Source of the DNA: Caldimicrobium sp964493015
GTDB lineage: Bacteria > Desulfobacterota > Thermodesulfobacteria > Thermodesulfobacteriales > Thermodesulfobacteriaceae
Assembly (NCBI GenBank): GCA_964493015.1
Contig: CAZBLU010000003.1
Location: 1 to 64,000, forward strand
Length of the DNA: 64,000 bases
Reading direction: 5' to 3'
Shown: positions 50,554 through 58,879 of the stretch, piece after piece
Numbering within the stretch: the first letter of the stretch is position 1
Layout: each line of letters starts with the position of its first letter
Made by a program: the position numbers and the translations under genes
Notes under the pieces: generated by a model
The model's input: only the letters and a program-made list of their open reading frames with translations
Databases searched by the model: none
What the model was told of the DNA's origin: nothing

Positions 50554-51573
50554 ATGCCGTTTATAGCCTTTGATTGTGAAGGGCCTCTTACCCTCAATGA
50601 CAATGCCTTTGAGTTTGCTAAAGCCCTAATGCCCAAGGGCGATTACTTTTTCACCCAGATATCTCGCTTTGACGACTATCTTGCGGACATTAAAAAAAGG
50701 CCTGGTTACAAGGCAGGAGATACCTTAAAGCTCATTCTTCCCTTCTTGAAGCTTTTTGGGGCAACTAATGCCCTATTAGAAGAGTTCTCTGAAAAAACTT
50801 TACTTTTACTTAGAGGGGTCAAAGAGACCATCCCTAAGATCGCCAAATTACTTCCAACTTTCATTGTAAGTACAAGCTATCGTCCCTATCTCGCTGCCCT
50901 TTGTAATAGGATTAATTTTCCTTTAGAGCAAGTCTTTTGCACAGAGGTTGATTTTGAGGTCATAACCTTAAGCCCTGAGGAAAAAAGAATTCTTAGAGAA
51001 TTCTATGAGGAAATTCTCCTTATGCCTCCTATTGAGCTGCCTTTAGATGCTAAAACTCCTGAAGATCTACCCCCTTCTTTAAGAAATCTTTTAGATCGTT
51101 TGGAAGAGATTTTTTTTGAAAGGATTTGGGCCATGGATTGCGGTTATTTTTTGAGGGAGGTTAACCCCATAGGTGGAGAGGAGAAGGCTAAGGCCTGTAG
51201 AGAGATAGCCTCTTCCCTTGGGGAACCCTATGCCTTAGGTTTTTATTGTGGGGATAGTATAACTGACTGTCAAGCCTTAGAACTTTTAAGGGAGGGAGGT
51301 GGAGTAAGTCTCTCCTTCAATGGCAACCGCTATGCCTTGAGAAGTGCCGAGTTTTATGTCCTCTCAAGGAGTGCCTATCTTTTTGCAGAACTGGTGCCTC
51401 TTTTTTTGGATGGAGGAGTTGAGGCCTTGAGGAAATTTACTGGACTCCCCACGGGAGCAGAGGAGTTTGGGGTGATTCCCAAGGAGAATGAGGCTCTTTT
51501 TTGGGAGTTGGTAAAGAAAAGTGAAAGTATGAGGAAGGCTGTGCGAGGAGAGGCTATAGGAGCCCTTGGATGA
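50554..51573 (+). CDS. Archaeal-type HAD-superfamily protein (COG4030-like)
   Basis: 339-aa HAD-fold protein. Motif I is FDCEGPLT (nucleophile Asp7; Glu9 in place of the acid/base Asp), motif II is IVSTSY, motif III a Lys in EEKAKACREI, and motif IV GDSITDCQAL. RPGYKAGDTLKLILPFLK is a conserved family block I associate with archaeal members. The DxE motif makes phosphatase chemistry uncertain. No ribosome-binding site, likely leaderless. It overlaps the rhomboid gene by 4 bases. The substrate is unknown. Confidence 0.8.
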   Translation: MPFIAFDCEGPLTLNDNAFEFAKALMPKGDYFFTQISRFDDYLADIKKRPGYKAGDTLKLILPFLKLFGATNALLEEFSEKTLLLLRGVKETIPKIAKLLPTFIVSTSYRPYLAALCNRINFPLEQVFCTEVDFEVITLSPEEKRILREFYEEILLMPPIELPLDAKTPEDLPPSLRNLLDRLEEIFFERIWAMDCGYFLREVNPIGGEEKAKACREIASSLGEPYALGFYCGDSITDCQALELLREGGGVSLSFNGNRYALRSAEFYVLSRSAYLFAELVPLFLDGGVEALRKFTGLPTGAEEFGVIPKENEALFWELVKKSESMRKAVRGEAIGALG

Positions 51574-52307
51574 TCCCACTTCAAGACCTCAATCCTCGAC
51601 GAAATCCTCCCTTGGTTACCTGGGGGCTCATTGTTGTTAATGTGCTTGTCTTTCTCTACGAGCTCTCTCTCTCTCCCTCGATGAGAGAGCTTTTTTTTAA
51701 GACCTATGGCTTTATTCCAGCATTGTTTTTCGATGATTACTTTGCCCTTTTAACAGGAAAGAGACCCTGGGAAAGCTATATCTCTCTCTTTACTCATCTT
51801 TTTATCCACGGAGGTTGGCTACACCTCATTGGCAACATGTGGACCCTTTGGATTTTTGGAGACAATGTGGAAGACCGTCTTGGGTCCTTTCGCTTTCTTA
51901 TTTTTTATTTAGTTATGGGAATTGCTGCCACCATGGTTCATAGTATTATATACCCCAATTCAGTAATGCCTTTGGTAGGGGCAAGTGGAGCTATTTCTGC
52001 CGTTATGGGAGCCTATTTTATGATGTATCCCTTTGCCAGGATCTTGGTATTAATACCAGTTTTATTTTTTCCCCTCTTTGTGGAGGTGCCTGCCTTTATC
52101 TTTCTTGGCCTCTGGTTCTTGCTACAGTTTTATAGCGGGTTATTTTCCTTAGCTATGCCAGGAGAAGTGGGAGGGGTAGCTTGGTTTGCCCATTTGGGTG
52201 GCTTTATAGCAGGTGCCCTTTTTTATAGATTTTTCTGTAAGAAACCCTGTAGATATTATCAAGATGAATATACTATCTTTGGTTCCTTCTTTGACCTTGA
52301 TAAATAA
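51570..52307 (+). CDS. Rhomboid-family intramembrane serine protease
   Basis: Cleaves transmembrane segments within the membrane. At 245 aa it has about six helices. Catalytic Ser139 is in GASGAISAVMG, His208 in FAHLGGF, and the conserved HLIGNMWTL (Asn89) gives the oxyanion hole. Start is ATG overlapping the HAD gene by 4 bases. It is directly followed by a Clp-fold membrane serine protease, a second membrane-linked protease. A shared role in membrane protein turnover is inferred. Confidence 0.93.
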   Translation: MIPLQDLNPRRNPPLVTWGLIVVNVLVFLYELSLSPSMRELFFKTYGFIPALFFDDYFALLTGKRPWESYISLFTHLFIHGGWLHLIGNMWTLWIFGDNVEDRLGSFRFLIFYLVMGIAATMVHSIIYPNSVMPLVGASGAISAVMGAYFMMYPFARILVLIPVLFFPLFVEVPAFIFLGLWFLLQFYSGLFSLAMPGEVGGVAWFAHLGGFIAGALFYRFFCKKPCRYYQDEYTIFGSFFDLDK

Positions 52308-52324
52308 GAAGAGGAGGCAACTCT

Positions 52325-53149
52325 ATGGGTAGTTTTGAGCTCTTTTGGCTCCTTCCTTTCCTTTTGTTGATGCAACCCTTTTTGAGACAAAAATTCTTAG
52401 AAATGGCCCGCACCAAAATGATTGAAAAGATCGAGGCTAAAAGAGGCTCAAGGGTCATTTTGCTTGTGCATCGTCAAGAAACCATGAGCTTTTTTGGTTT
52501 TCCAATCATGCGCTATATTGATATCAATGATTCTGAGGAGGTAATTAGAGCCATACATCTTACCGATAAAGATGTCCCTATTGATATAATTTTGCATACC
52601 CCAGGAGGGTTGGTCCTTGCCTCCCTACAAATTGCCTTAGCCATTAAGAAACACCCTGCCAAGGTTACAGCCTTTATACCCCATTATGCCATGAGTGGAG
52701 GAACACTTATCGCCCTTGCCTGTGATGAAATAGTGATGGATGAGCACGCAGTGCTTGGGCCTGTTGATCCCCAGATTGAGGGGTATCCTGCGGCCTCAAT
52801 CTTGAGGTTATTAAAGAAGAAACCCATCGATAAGATTGATGATAAGACCCTTATCCTTGCTGATATAGCGGAGATGGCCCTGCGCCAGATGAAAGAAAAT
52901 CTACGCCTCATTTTAAACGATAAGTTTTCTGAAGAGGATTTGGAGAGACTAACGGAAATACTCTCCCAGGGTTACTTTACTCACGATCACCCCATCACCT
53001 TCGAAGAGGCTAAAAAAATGGGGCTCCCTGTATCTAAGAATATGCCAGTGGAAATATATCAGCTTATGAAGTTATTTCCTCAACCTACAAGAAGTGTGCC
53101 CTCTGTGGAATATCTACCTCTACCCAAAAAGAAAATTGGAGCAAAGTAG
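52325..53149 (+). CDS. Membrane-associated Clp-fold serine protease (SDH protease / SppA-related)
   Basis: 274-aa protein with one N-terminal hydrophobic segment (~5-20) and a ClpP-like domain. HTPGGLVLASL (~91-101) gives the oxyanion region, Ser124 in HYAMSGGTLIALA is the expected nucleophile, and DEHAVLGPVDPQ follows. This is the serine dehydrogenase proteinase family found in archaea and bacteria. The function of such proteins is poorly known. GAGGAGGCAACTC lies before the ATG. It is 17 bases after the rhomboid gene. Confidence 0.85.
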   Translation: MGSFELFWLLPFLLLMQPFLRQKFLEMARTKMIEKIEAKRGSRVILLVHRQETMSFFGFPIMRYIDINDSEEVIRAIHLTDKDVPIDIILHTPGGLVLASLQIALAIKKHPAKVTAFIPHYAMSGGTLIALACDEIVMDEHAVLGPVDPQIEGYPAASILRLLKKKPIDKIDDKTLILADIAEMALRQMKENLRLILNDKFSEEDLERLTEILSQGYFTHDHPITFEEAKKMGLPVSKNMPVEIYQLMKLFPQPTRSVPSVEYLPLPKKKIGAK

Positions 53150-53627
53150 ATTCATACCCTTAGATCTTAAGCTATTTCCCTTTAGATTTGTTCTTCTCTT
53201 GAATCAAGACCTTAAAGTTGTCTCTCTAAAGATAAACCTCTATCTGGAAATCCATAAAGGCACTTTCACTTATCCTAATCACTTAGAAGACTATGTCAAA
53301 TATTTTATAAAGGAGATTTATATTTTTTTTCAGGGAAAAAGCCCCTATTTGGATCTTCCTCATAGCCTCTCCTTTTCAGGATTTTCTTGCGAGGTTTTAA
53401 AGGCCTTAAGAGAGATACCAAGGGGAGAGACTTTGAGCTATAAAACCTTGGCAGAGAGGTTGGGGCAGCCAAGGGCCCTTAGAGCTGTTGGCCAGATCTT
53501 AGCTAAAAATCCTCTGCCGCTTATCTATCCCTGTCACCGCGTTGTATCGCAAAAAGGCCTTGGCGGCTACTCTCAAGGAGTCCTCATAAAAAGGCTCCTA
53601 CTTTACTTAGAGAGAAGTATCTTTTGA
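53094..53627 (+). CDS. ogt: Methylated-DNA-protein cysteine methyltransferase
   Basis: DNA repair protein that takes alkyl groups from O6-alkylguanine onto its own cysteine. The DNA-binding/active domain is intact: LKALREIPRGETLSYKTLA, QPRALRAVGQILAKNP, and the acceptor Cys147 in YPCHRV, followed by GLGGYSQG. The N-terminal domain is divergent. The start is uncertain: GTG 53094 (177 aa) overlaps the protease gene by 56 bases, and TTG 53136 (163 aa) is an alternative. Both have weak ribosome-binding sites. Confidence 0.88.
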   Translation: MCPLWNIYLYPKRKLEQSRFIPLDLKLFPFRFVLLLNQDLKVVSLKINLYLEIHKGTFTYPNHLEDYVKYFIKEIYIFFQGKSPYLDLPHSLSFSGFSCEVLKALREIPRGETLSYKTLAERLGQPRALRAVGQILAKNPLPLIYPCHRVVSQKGLGGYSQGVLIKRLLLYLERSIF

Positions 53628-53644
53628 CAGGTTACCTGTCAAAA
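53622..53644. promoter_or_regulatory. 23-bp perfect palindrome over the ogt stop codon
   Basis: Arms TTTTGACAGG and CCTGTCAAAA flank a TTA centre. A further TGACAG follows at 53648-53653. Neither strand has a T-run after the hairpin, so a standard terminator is unlikely. An operator for the downstream flagellar operon or for ogt is possible. The binding protein is unknown. The remaining 170 bases before fliL show no clear sigma-54 or sigma-28 promoter. Confidence 0.4.
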
Positions 53645-53824
53645 AAATGACAGAAAAAAAGTAATTCTGGCTGTACTTTCAGGAGTAAATAAGAGGAATG
53701 TGTCTGACGCTGTGAAAGGCTTGTCTAAGGTCTAATCCAAACTTGTTAATTAGAAGAGGGTATGTGGTTATGTAGGTATGATTTTTGAAAATAAAATATA
53801 GAAATTTGCTGTGGGAGGAGAAGG

Positions 53825-54307
53825 ATGGCAGAGGAGATTAAGGAAGAAAAGGGGAAGGGAGGAGGAAAGAAGAAGTTGTTTATTCTGATTGTTCTTGCTT
53901 TTTTAGTTATTACCATTGCTGGTGCTGGTGTTTTTCTTTTTCTTGGGAAAAAGGGAGAAGAGGGTGTAGAGAAGGAAAAGTCAAAAAAGGCAAAGAAGAG
54001 CGAGGCCACAGTTTTTATTGACTTTGATCCCATTATTGTAAACCTTCTTGATCCCACTGGAAGGAGATATTTGCAAGTTAGGCTTAGTCTTGAGGTGGTA
54101 GATAAAAAGGCAGAAGAGGAGATCAAGAAAAAGGAACCAAAAATAAAAGACAGTATTTTAGGGATATTAAGCGGAAAAACTGTTGATGAGGTAATTGTGC
54201 CTGATGCCAAAGAGAGAATCAAGGGAGAGATCTTAAAAAAGATTAAGGAGGATATAGGAGAAGATTTAGTGTTAAACGTTTATATTACGCAATTTATTGT
54301 GGAGTAG
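53825..54307 (+). CDS. fliL: Flagellar basal-body protein FliL
   Basis: Inner-membrane protein that supports the stators. At 160 aa it has a Lys/Gly-rich cytoplasmic start, one membrane helix (~18-40) and a periplasmic domain with FIDFDPIIVNLLDPTGRRYLQV, given in part as FDPIIVNLLDP (~74-84). Typical FliL ending VLNVYITQFIVE. GGGAGGAGAAGG precedes the ATG. It heads fliL-M-N-O-P-Q-R. Confidence 0.9.
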   Translation: MAEEIKEEKGKGGGKKKLFILIVLAFLVITIAGAGVFLFLGKKGEEGVEKEKSKKAKKSEATVFIDFDPIIVNLLDPTGRRYLQVRLSLEVVDKKAEEEIKKKEPKIKDSILGILSGKTVDEVIVPDAKERIKGEILKKIKEDIGEDLVLNVYITQFIVE

Positions 54308-54312
54308 TATCT

Positions 54313-55299
54313 ATGGAGAAAATTCTCTCCCAAGAAGAGATTGATGCCCTGCTATCTGGGTTAGAAAGCGGTAAAATTGATGTCACCCCTGAAGCTAAGG
54401 AAGAGGGCCAGGTTAGGCCCTTTGATTTTAAGAACTTTGCCATTTCCACCAGGTTAAAAATTCCTGGAATTGATGTTATAAGTGACCATCTCGCTCGCTC
54501 TTTGAGATTAGGGTTTTCTACTCTTTTAAGAGAGATGGTGGAGCTTAGCAATGTGCCAACTCAGATGGAGCGTTTCAAGGATTTTATGAATAAAATACCT
54601 GTGCCTACCTCTATACACATTTTTAAATTAGAGCCTCTAAAGGGAAATGCCCTTTTGATTATTGATGCCCCTTTGGTTTTTGTCTTTGTGGAGAGATTTT
54701 TGGGAGGTGGGGAAAGAAAGATTGTAAAGGTTGAGGGTAGGGAATTTACCCCTATTGAGCAGAGATTGATTAAAAAAGTTGTAGATATGATCTTTCTTGA
54801 ACTGGAAAAGGCCTGGCGAAATATCTACCCTGTAAAACCGAAATATGTGAGGGGTGAGGTAAATCCCCAATTTGCCAGAGTATTGCAACCAGAGGAGACG
54901 GTCTTGGTTACAGGTTTTAATGTAGATCTTGAATTTGTGAGTGGGAAAATCCTCTTTTGTTATCCTCTCAGTGCCTTTCAACCTATAAAAGAAAAACTGT
55001 ATTCTCCCTATCAGATCGAAGAGGTTATTGACTCTAAATGGAAAAGGGCCATAGAGAAATCAATCTTTGATAGCCAGATTCTTATAAGGGCTATCTTAGG
55101 TAAGGGGCAGATCACCATTGGAGAGCTCATCCATTTAGAAAAAGGTGATGTTCTTTTACTTGATAAAAAGGTTGACGAGCCAGTGGAAATCTGGATAGAT
55201 GATACCTTGAAGATGTTGGGAAGATTGGGAGTTTATAAAAAACATTACGCAGTGCAAGTGGAACGATTTTTAATTCAGAAAGAAAATGGAGGAGGTTAA
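54313..55299 (+). CDS. fliM: Flagellar motor switch protein FliM
   Basis: C-ring protein that binds CheY-P and sets rotation direction. The N-terminal CheY-binding peptide LSQEEIDALLSGLE is intact (~5-18). The middle CheC-like domain and the C-terminal SpoA domain (~250-315) are in place. At 328 aa it is of normal length. The CheY encoded at the other end of the operon is the natural partner. Start 5 bases after fliL. Confidence 0.95.
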   Translation: MEKILSQEEIDALLSGLESGKIDVTPEAKEEGQVRPFDFKNFAISTRLKIPGIDVISDHLARSLRLGFSTLLREMVELSNVPTQMERFKDFMNKIPVPTSIHIFKLEPLKGNALLIIDAPLVFVFVERFLGGGERKIVKVEGREFTPIEQRLIKKVVDMIFLELEKAWRNIYPVKPKYVRGEVNPQFARVLQPEETVLVTGFNVDLEFVSGKILFCYPLSAFQPIKEKLYSPYQIEEVIDSKWKRAIEKSIFDSQILIRAILGKGQITIGELIHLEKGDVLLLDKKVDEPVEIWIDDTLKMLGRLGVYKKHYAVQVERFLIQKENGGG

Positions 55300-55300
55300 G

Positions 55301-55780
55301 ATGACCGATGAGAGGCAGAATAAAGAAGAGGTTTTAAGTCCTGATGAGCTTATGGCCATGTGGGAATCAGCCCTTAAAGAAGCCCAGTCTTCCCAGGAGG
55401 CATCAAGTGTTGGATCTTTTCCTGAGGTAAATATCTACACAGAAAAGACTGAGAGCAAAGAGGAAACTCAGGCAGTCCATTTACAAGAACTAACTCCTTC
55501 TAAAGAGGCAAGTCCCTATCCCGAGCTTGATTTCATCTTAGATATTCCCTTAGAGATTTCTGTAGAGATCGGGAGAACTAAGATGTTAATTAGGGATTTA
55601 CTTAAATTGAACCAAGGGGCCATTATAGAGCTTGAAAAATTTGCTGGAGAGCCTGTGGAAGTCTTTGTAAACGGAAAACTTATGGCTAAAGGAGAGGTAG
55701 TGGTAGTCAATGACCGCTTTGGTGTAAGAATTACTGAGATTATTAGCACTCAAGATAGAATTAAAAGATTGGGGTCATAA
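55301..55780 (+). CDS. fliN: Flagellar motor switch protein FliN
   Basis: C-ring protein of 159 aa. The C-terminal ~80 residues form the SpoA domain (ILDIPLEISVEIGRTKMLI, LLKLNQGAIIELEKFAGEPV, VNDRFGVRITEII). The ~75-residue N-terminal extension is acidic and low-complexity, as in long FliN forms. I chose ATG 55301 with GGAGG just before it, one base after the fliM stop; a frame start at 55286 lies inside fliM. Confidence 0.95.
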   Translation: MTDERQNKEEVLSPDELMAMWESALKEAQSSQEASSVGSFPEVNIYTEKTESKEETQAVHLQELTPSKEASPYPELDFILDIPLEISVEIGRTKMLIRDLLKLNQGAIIELEKFAGEPVEVFVNGKLMAKGEVVVVNDRFGVRITEIISTQDRIKRLGS

Positions 55781-55784
55781 GGCT

Positions 55785-56036
55785 ATGGAATGGCTTAATT
55801 ATCTCCAAGGCCTTGGGATTTTACTTCTCATTTTGAGTGTCCTTCCTTTGCTTTCTTACTTGTATAAAAAATATCAGACTAAGCTACCAAGTGCTTCTCA
55901 GATAAAAATTCTTGAAATAAAACCAATTGCTTATAAGGCACAACTTTTGCTTGTGGAAATTGAGGGAAAAAGATTCCTCATAGGTCTTTCAGATAAGGGA
56001 TTTAGCTTTCTGGGAGAGTTAAAAAATGATGCCTAA
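55785..56036 (+). CDS. fliO: Flagellar biosynthesis protein FliO
   Basis: Small assembly factor for the export gate. At 83 aa it has one N-terminal membrane helix (~8-28) and a cytoplasmic segment with ILEIKPIAYKAQLLLVEIEG, the FliO pattern. Recognised by size and position between fliN and fliP. Its 3' end overlaps fliP by 11 bases. Confidence 0.8.
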   Translation: MEWLNYLQGLGILLLILSVLPLLSYLYKKYQTKLPSASQIKILEIKPIAYKAQLLLVEIEGKRFLIGLSDKGFSFLGELKNDA

Positions 56037-56724
56037 CCTAATGGCCTTAGCTCTTCCTACCGTCAAAATCTCTGTTGAATCTGCACAAAATCCAGCTCAG
56101 TTTAGTATCTTCTTGCAGGTTTTACTTCTGTTGACCATCCTCTCTATTGCGCCGGCCTTACTTCTCATGCTTACTTCCTTTACCAGACTTGTGGTTGTTT
56201 TTTCCATCCTGAGACATGCCCTTGGTCTACAACAAACTCCACCCAATCAAGTCCTCATCTCTCTTTCCCTTTTCCTTACTTTTTTTATCATGAGCCCAGT
56301 TTTTAAGGTAACCTATGAAAATGCTCTTCAACCCTATTTGAAGGGGGAAATTGATGAAAAGATGCTTTTTGAAAGAGCAAGTAAACCCTTTAAGGATTTT
56401 ATGCTTAAAAACACTCGGGAAAAGGATCTTGCCCTCTTTATTAAGCTTAAAGGAGAAGAAAGGCCAAGAAATAAAGAGGAAGTCTCGCTTCTTACCCTCA
56501 TCCCCGCCTTTATGATCAGTGAATTAAAAACAGCCTTTCAAATTGGCTTTCTCCTCTATATACCCTTTTTGGTGATTGATATTGTGGTTTCCAGCGTGCT
56601 CATCTCTATGGGAGTGCTCATGCTTCCCCCCATGATGATCTCCCTGCCCCTTAAACTCCTACTTTTTGTCTTGGTTGATGGGTGGAACCTGCTTATCATG
56701 TCTCTGGTAAAAAGTTTTTATTAG
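56026..56724 (+). CDS. fliP: Flagellar export gate protein FliP
   Basis: Core export-gate subunit with four membrane helices. Signatures include MLTSFTRLVVVFSILRHALG, QTPPNQVLISLSLFLTFFIM and IPAFMISELKTAFQIGFLLY. At 232 aa the length is normal; a weak signal-like N-terminus (~1-20) is usual for FliP. The frame begins with two ATGs; either may be used. Confidence 0.96.
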   Translation: MMPNLMALALPTVKISVESAQNPAQFSIFLQVLLLLTILSIAPALLLMLTSFTRLVVVFSILRHALGLQQTPPNQVLISLSLFLTFFIMSPVFKVTYENALQPYLKGEIDEKMLFERASKPFKDFMLKNTREKDLALFIKLKGEERPRNKEEVSLLTLIPAFMISELKTAFQIGFLLYIPFLVIDIVVSSVLISMGVLMLPPMMISLPLKLLLFVLVDGWNLLIMSLVKSFY

Positions 56725-56733
56725 GGAGGCCCT

Positions 56734-57003
56734 ATGACAGACACAACTGTAATAACCTTGGCTAAAGAGGCAATCAAATTGAGCCTTTTATTGGCAGCAC
56801 CTCTTCTCATTACAGCCTTAGTTGTAGGTCTTGCTATAAGTATCTTTCAGGCTGTTACGCAAATTCAAGAAATGACCCTCACTTTTGTGCCCAAAATCTT
56901 AGCCATGGTCTTGGTTGTCTTTTTGACCCTCCCCTGGTTTCTTAAAAAATTAACCACTTTTACGGAAAATCTTATCCTAAATATTCCAGGTCTCCTCAAA
57001 TGA
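56734..57003 (+). CDS. fliQ: Flagellar export gate protein FliQ
   Basis: 89-aa export-gate subunit with two membrane helices. GLAISIFQAVTQIQEMTLTF is the family signature. GGGAGGCCC precedes the ATG. The end overlaps fliR by 4 bases (ATGA). Confidence 0.95.
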   Translation: MTDTTVITLAKEAIKLSLLLAAPLLITALVVGLAISIFQAVTQIQEMTLTFVPKILAMVLVVFLTLPWFLKKLTTFTENLILNIPGLLK

Positions 57004-57776
57004 CTAACGAGTGGCTCCTCTTCCTTCAAAGAGAGTTAATTGTGTTCTTTTTTGTCTTTCTTAGATGCCTACTTTTATTCTTCCTTTTTCCCCTTTTTGC
57101 TGGAAATTTCTTTCCAAACAAGTTAAAAATTCTCATCTCCTTAGTTTTAGCCCTTTCTCTTACCCCTTTCCTTAGTGGAAAGGTGAGAGTCCCTAATGAT
57201 CTTGTGGCCTTAATCCCTATATTTTTCTCAGATTTTTTACTCTTTTTTCTTATTTCTCTCTTTTTTCGCTTTCTCATAGCAGGATTGCAGCTTGGTGGGG
57301 AATTGGTGGGGTTACAGATGGGTTTTGGTATCTCTCAGACCTTCGATCCCTCAAGTGGGGTTAGCATGCCTATTCTTGCACAGTTTCTCTATTTAGTCTT
57401 TATCCTCTTTTTTCTAAGCCTTGACCTGCACCATCATCTGCTCTTTTTTCTTGTGAGGTCCTTTTCTGAGCTTCCTCCTGGTGCCTTAGTAAAAGAATCT
57501 AAAATCTTTAGCTATCTTCTTAAAAAAAGTGGTCTTATCTTTGACATTGCTGTCAAAGTTTTGGCACCACTTATGGTCTTCATGTTACTTGTAAACATTG
57601 TTTTGGCCATTATTGGAAGACTTTTACCCCAGATAAATATCCTCTTTGTTAGTTTTCCTCTCACCCTTGGTCTTGGGCTTTTTTTCTTTGGCTTAGTTCT
57701 TTTTCTGCTTCCCAGGATATTTACTACCAATTTAAATCAATTTAGCCAATTTTTGCAGGTATTATTAAGGTTTTGA
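57000..57776 (+). CDS. fliR: Flagellar export gate protein FliR
   Basis: 258-aa export-gate subunit with about six membrane helices. GELVGLQMGFGISQTFDPSS is the FliR signature in the middle. Coupled to fliQ. The export gate it forms with FliP and FliQ is capped by FlhB, encoded next, 8 bases downstream. Confidence 0.94.
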   Translation: MTNEWLLFLQRELIVFFFVFLRCLLLFFLFPLFAGNFFPNKLKILISLVLALSLTPFLSGKVRVPNDLVALIPIFFSDFLLFFLISLFFRFLIAGLQLGGELVGLQMGFGISQTFDPSSGVSMPILAQFLYLVFILFFLSLDLHHHLLFFLVRSFSELPPGALVKESKIFSYLLKKSGLIFDIAVKVLAPLMVFMLLVNIVLAIIGRLLPQINILFVSFPLTLGLGLFFFGLVLFLLPRIFTTNLNQFSQFLQVLLRF

Positions 57777-57784
57777 GGTAGCCT

Positions 57785-58858
57785 ATGCCTGAAGAACAGG
57801 CTCAGGAACGCACAGAAGAGGCAACGCCTCGGCGAAGGGAAGAGGCGCGGAAAAGAGGACAAATTGTCAAAAGTAGAGAGCTTTCCTCAGTAGCCGTCCT
57901 TTCTACAGGCTTTTTCTCCCTTGTAATCCTGAGTGTCTTCTTTTTTCAGCAGTATATTCTCATAACCAAAATTAGTTTCTCCCTTTTTTCAGCAGATCTT
58001 ACGGAGCTTTCTTATTTTATGTCCTTTTTTAAAGGAATAACCTATTCCCTCTTAAAATTTTTGTTACCCTATTTTGTCCTCCTAACTCTAAGTGCCTTAA
58101 TTATTTACCTCCTTCAAACAGGGGGAGGCGTCATAGCCAGTGAGGCGATTGGTCTAAAATTAGAACGCATAAACCCTGTAGAGGGTTTTAAGAGGCTTTT
58201 TTCTCTTACATCTCTATTTGAATTAGTTAAATCACTGCTTAAACTCACCATTATTCTTGGTATTTCCTATTGGATTATAAGTCAAAATCTTGACAGAATT
58301 TTAAAACTTCTCGGCCAGGAGACCTCCTATTTGTTATTAGTGACCCATCAACTTTTCAAGGATTTACTTACAAAGCTCCTCTTTGTTCTTGCCTTTCTTG
58401 CTATCCTTGATTGGCTCTATGCTCGCTGGGATCTTGAAAGGAAGCTAAGGATGACTCGTCAGGAGCTTAAAGAGGAGCTCAAACAGACAGAGGGAGATCC
58501 CTGGGTCAAGGCCAAGATCAGGCAAAAGCAAAGAGAGATAGCCCGTCAGAGGATGCTTGCCGAGGTGCCTAAGGCAGATGTGGTGATCACTAACCCAGAG
58601 CACTATGCTATTGCCCTTAAATATGAGGTAGGTAAAATGCCAGCTCCCCAGGTAGTGGCCAAGGGAGTGGATTATTTAGCTCAGAAAATTAAAGAGATAG
58701 CCCAAAAACATAGAGTGCCCATCTATGAAGATCCTCCTCTGGCACAAATTTTGTATAAAAAAACTAAGGTTGGAGAATATATTCCTAAGGAGCTATATGA
58801 GGCGGTGGCTAAGGTGTTGGCCTACATTTATAAATTCAAAAAAGCAAGGAATAGCTAA
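57785..58858 (+). CDS. flhB: Flagellar export switch protein FlhB
   Basis: Membrane protein that switches export from hook to filament after self-cleavage. At 357 aa: RTEEATPRRREEARKRGQ start, four membrane helices, and a cytoplasmic domain. The cleavage motif, usually NPTH, reads NPEH here (Asn270). The Asn-Pro pair needed for autocleavage is kept. The following segment (HYAIALKYEVGKMPAPQVVAKG) and the LARALY-like PLAQILYKKTKVGE are normal. Confidence 0.95.
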   Translation: MPEEQAQERTEEATPRRREEARKRGQIVKSRELSSVAVLSTGFFSLVILSVFFFQQYILITKISFSLFSADLTELSYFMSFFKGITYSLLKFLLPYFVLLTLSALIIYLLQTGGGVIASEAIGLKLERINPVEGFKRLFSLTSLFELVKSLLKLTIILGISYWIISQNLDRILKLLGQETSYLLLVTHQLFKDLLTKLLFVLAFLAILDWLYARWDLERKLRMTRQELKEELKQTEGDPWVKAKIRQKQREIARQRMLAEVPKADVVITNPEHYAIALKYEVGKMPAPQVVAKGVDYLAQKIKEIAQKHRVPIYEDPPLAQILYKKTKVGEYIPKELYEAVAKVLAYIYKFKKARNS

Positions 58859-58879
58859 TTTTGAGCTAAAGTTCTATTT

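Noticed and set aside
53622..53644. Rho-independent terminator after ogt
   Set aside because: A strong hairpin, but followed by A's on the plus strand and no T-run on either side.
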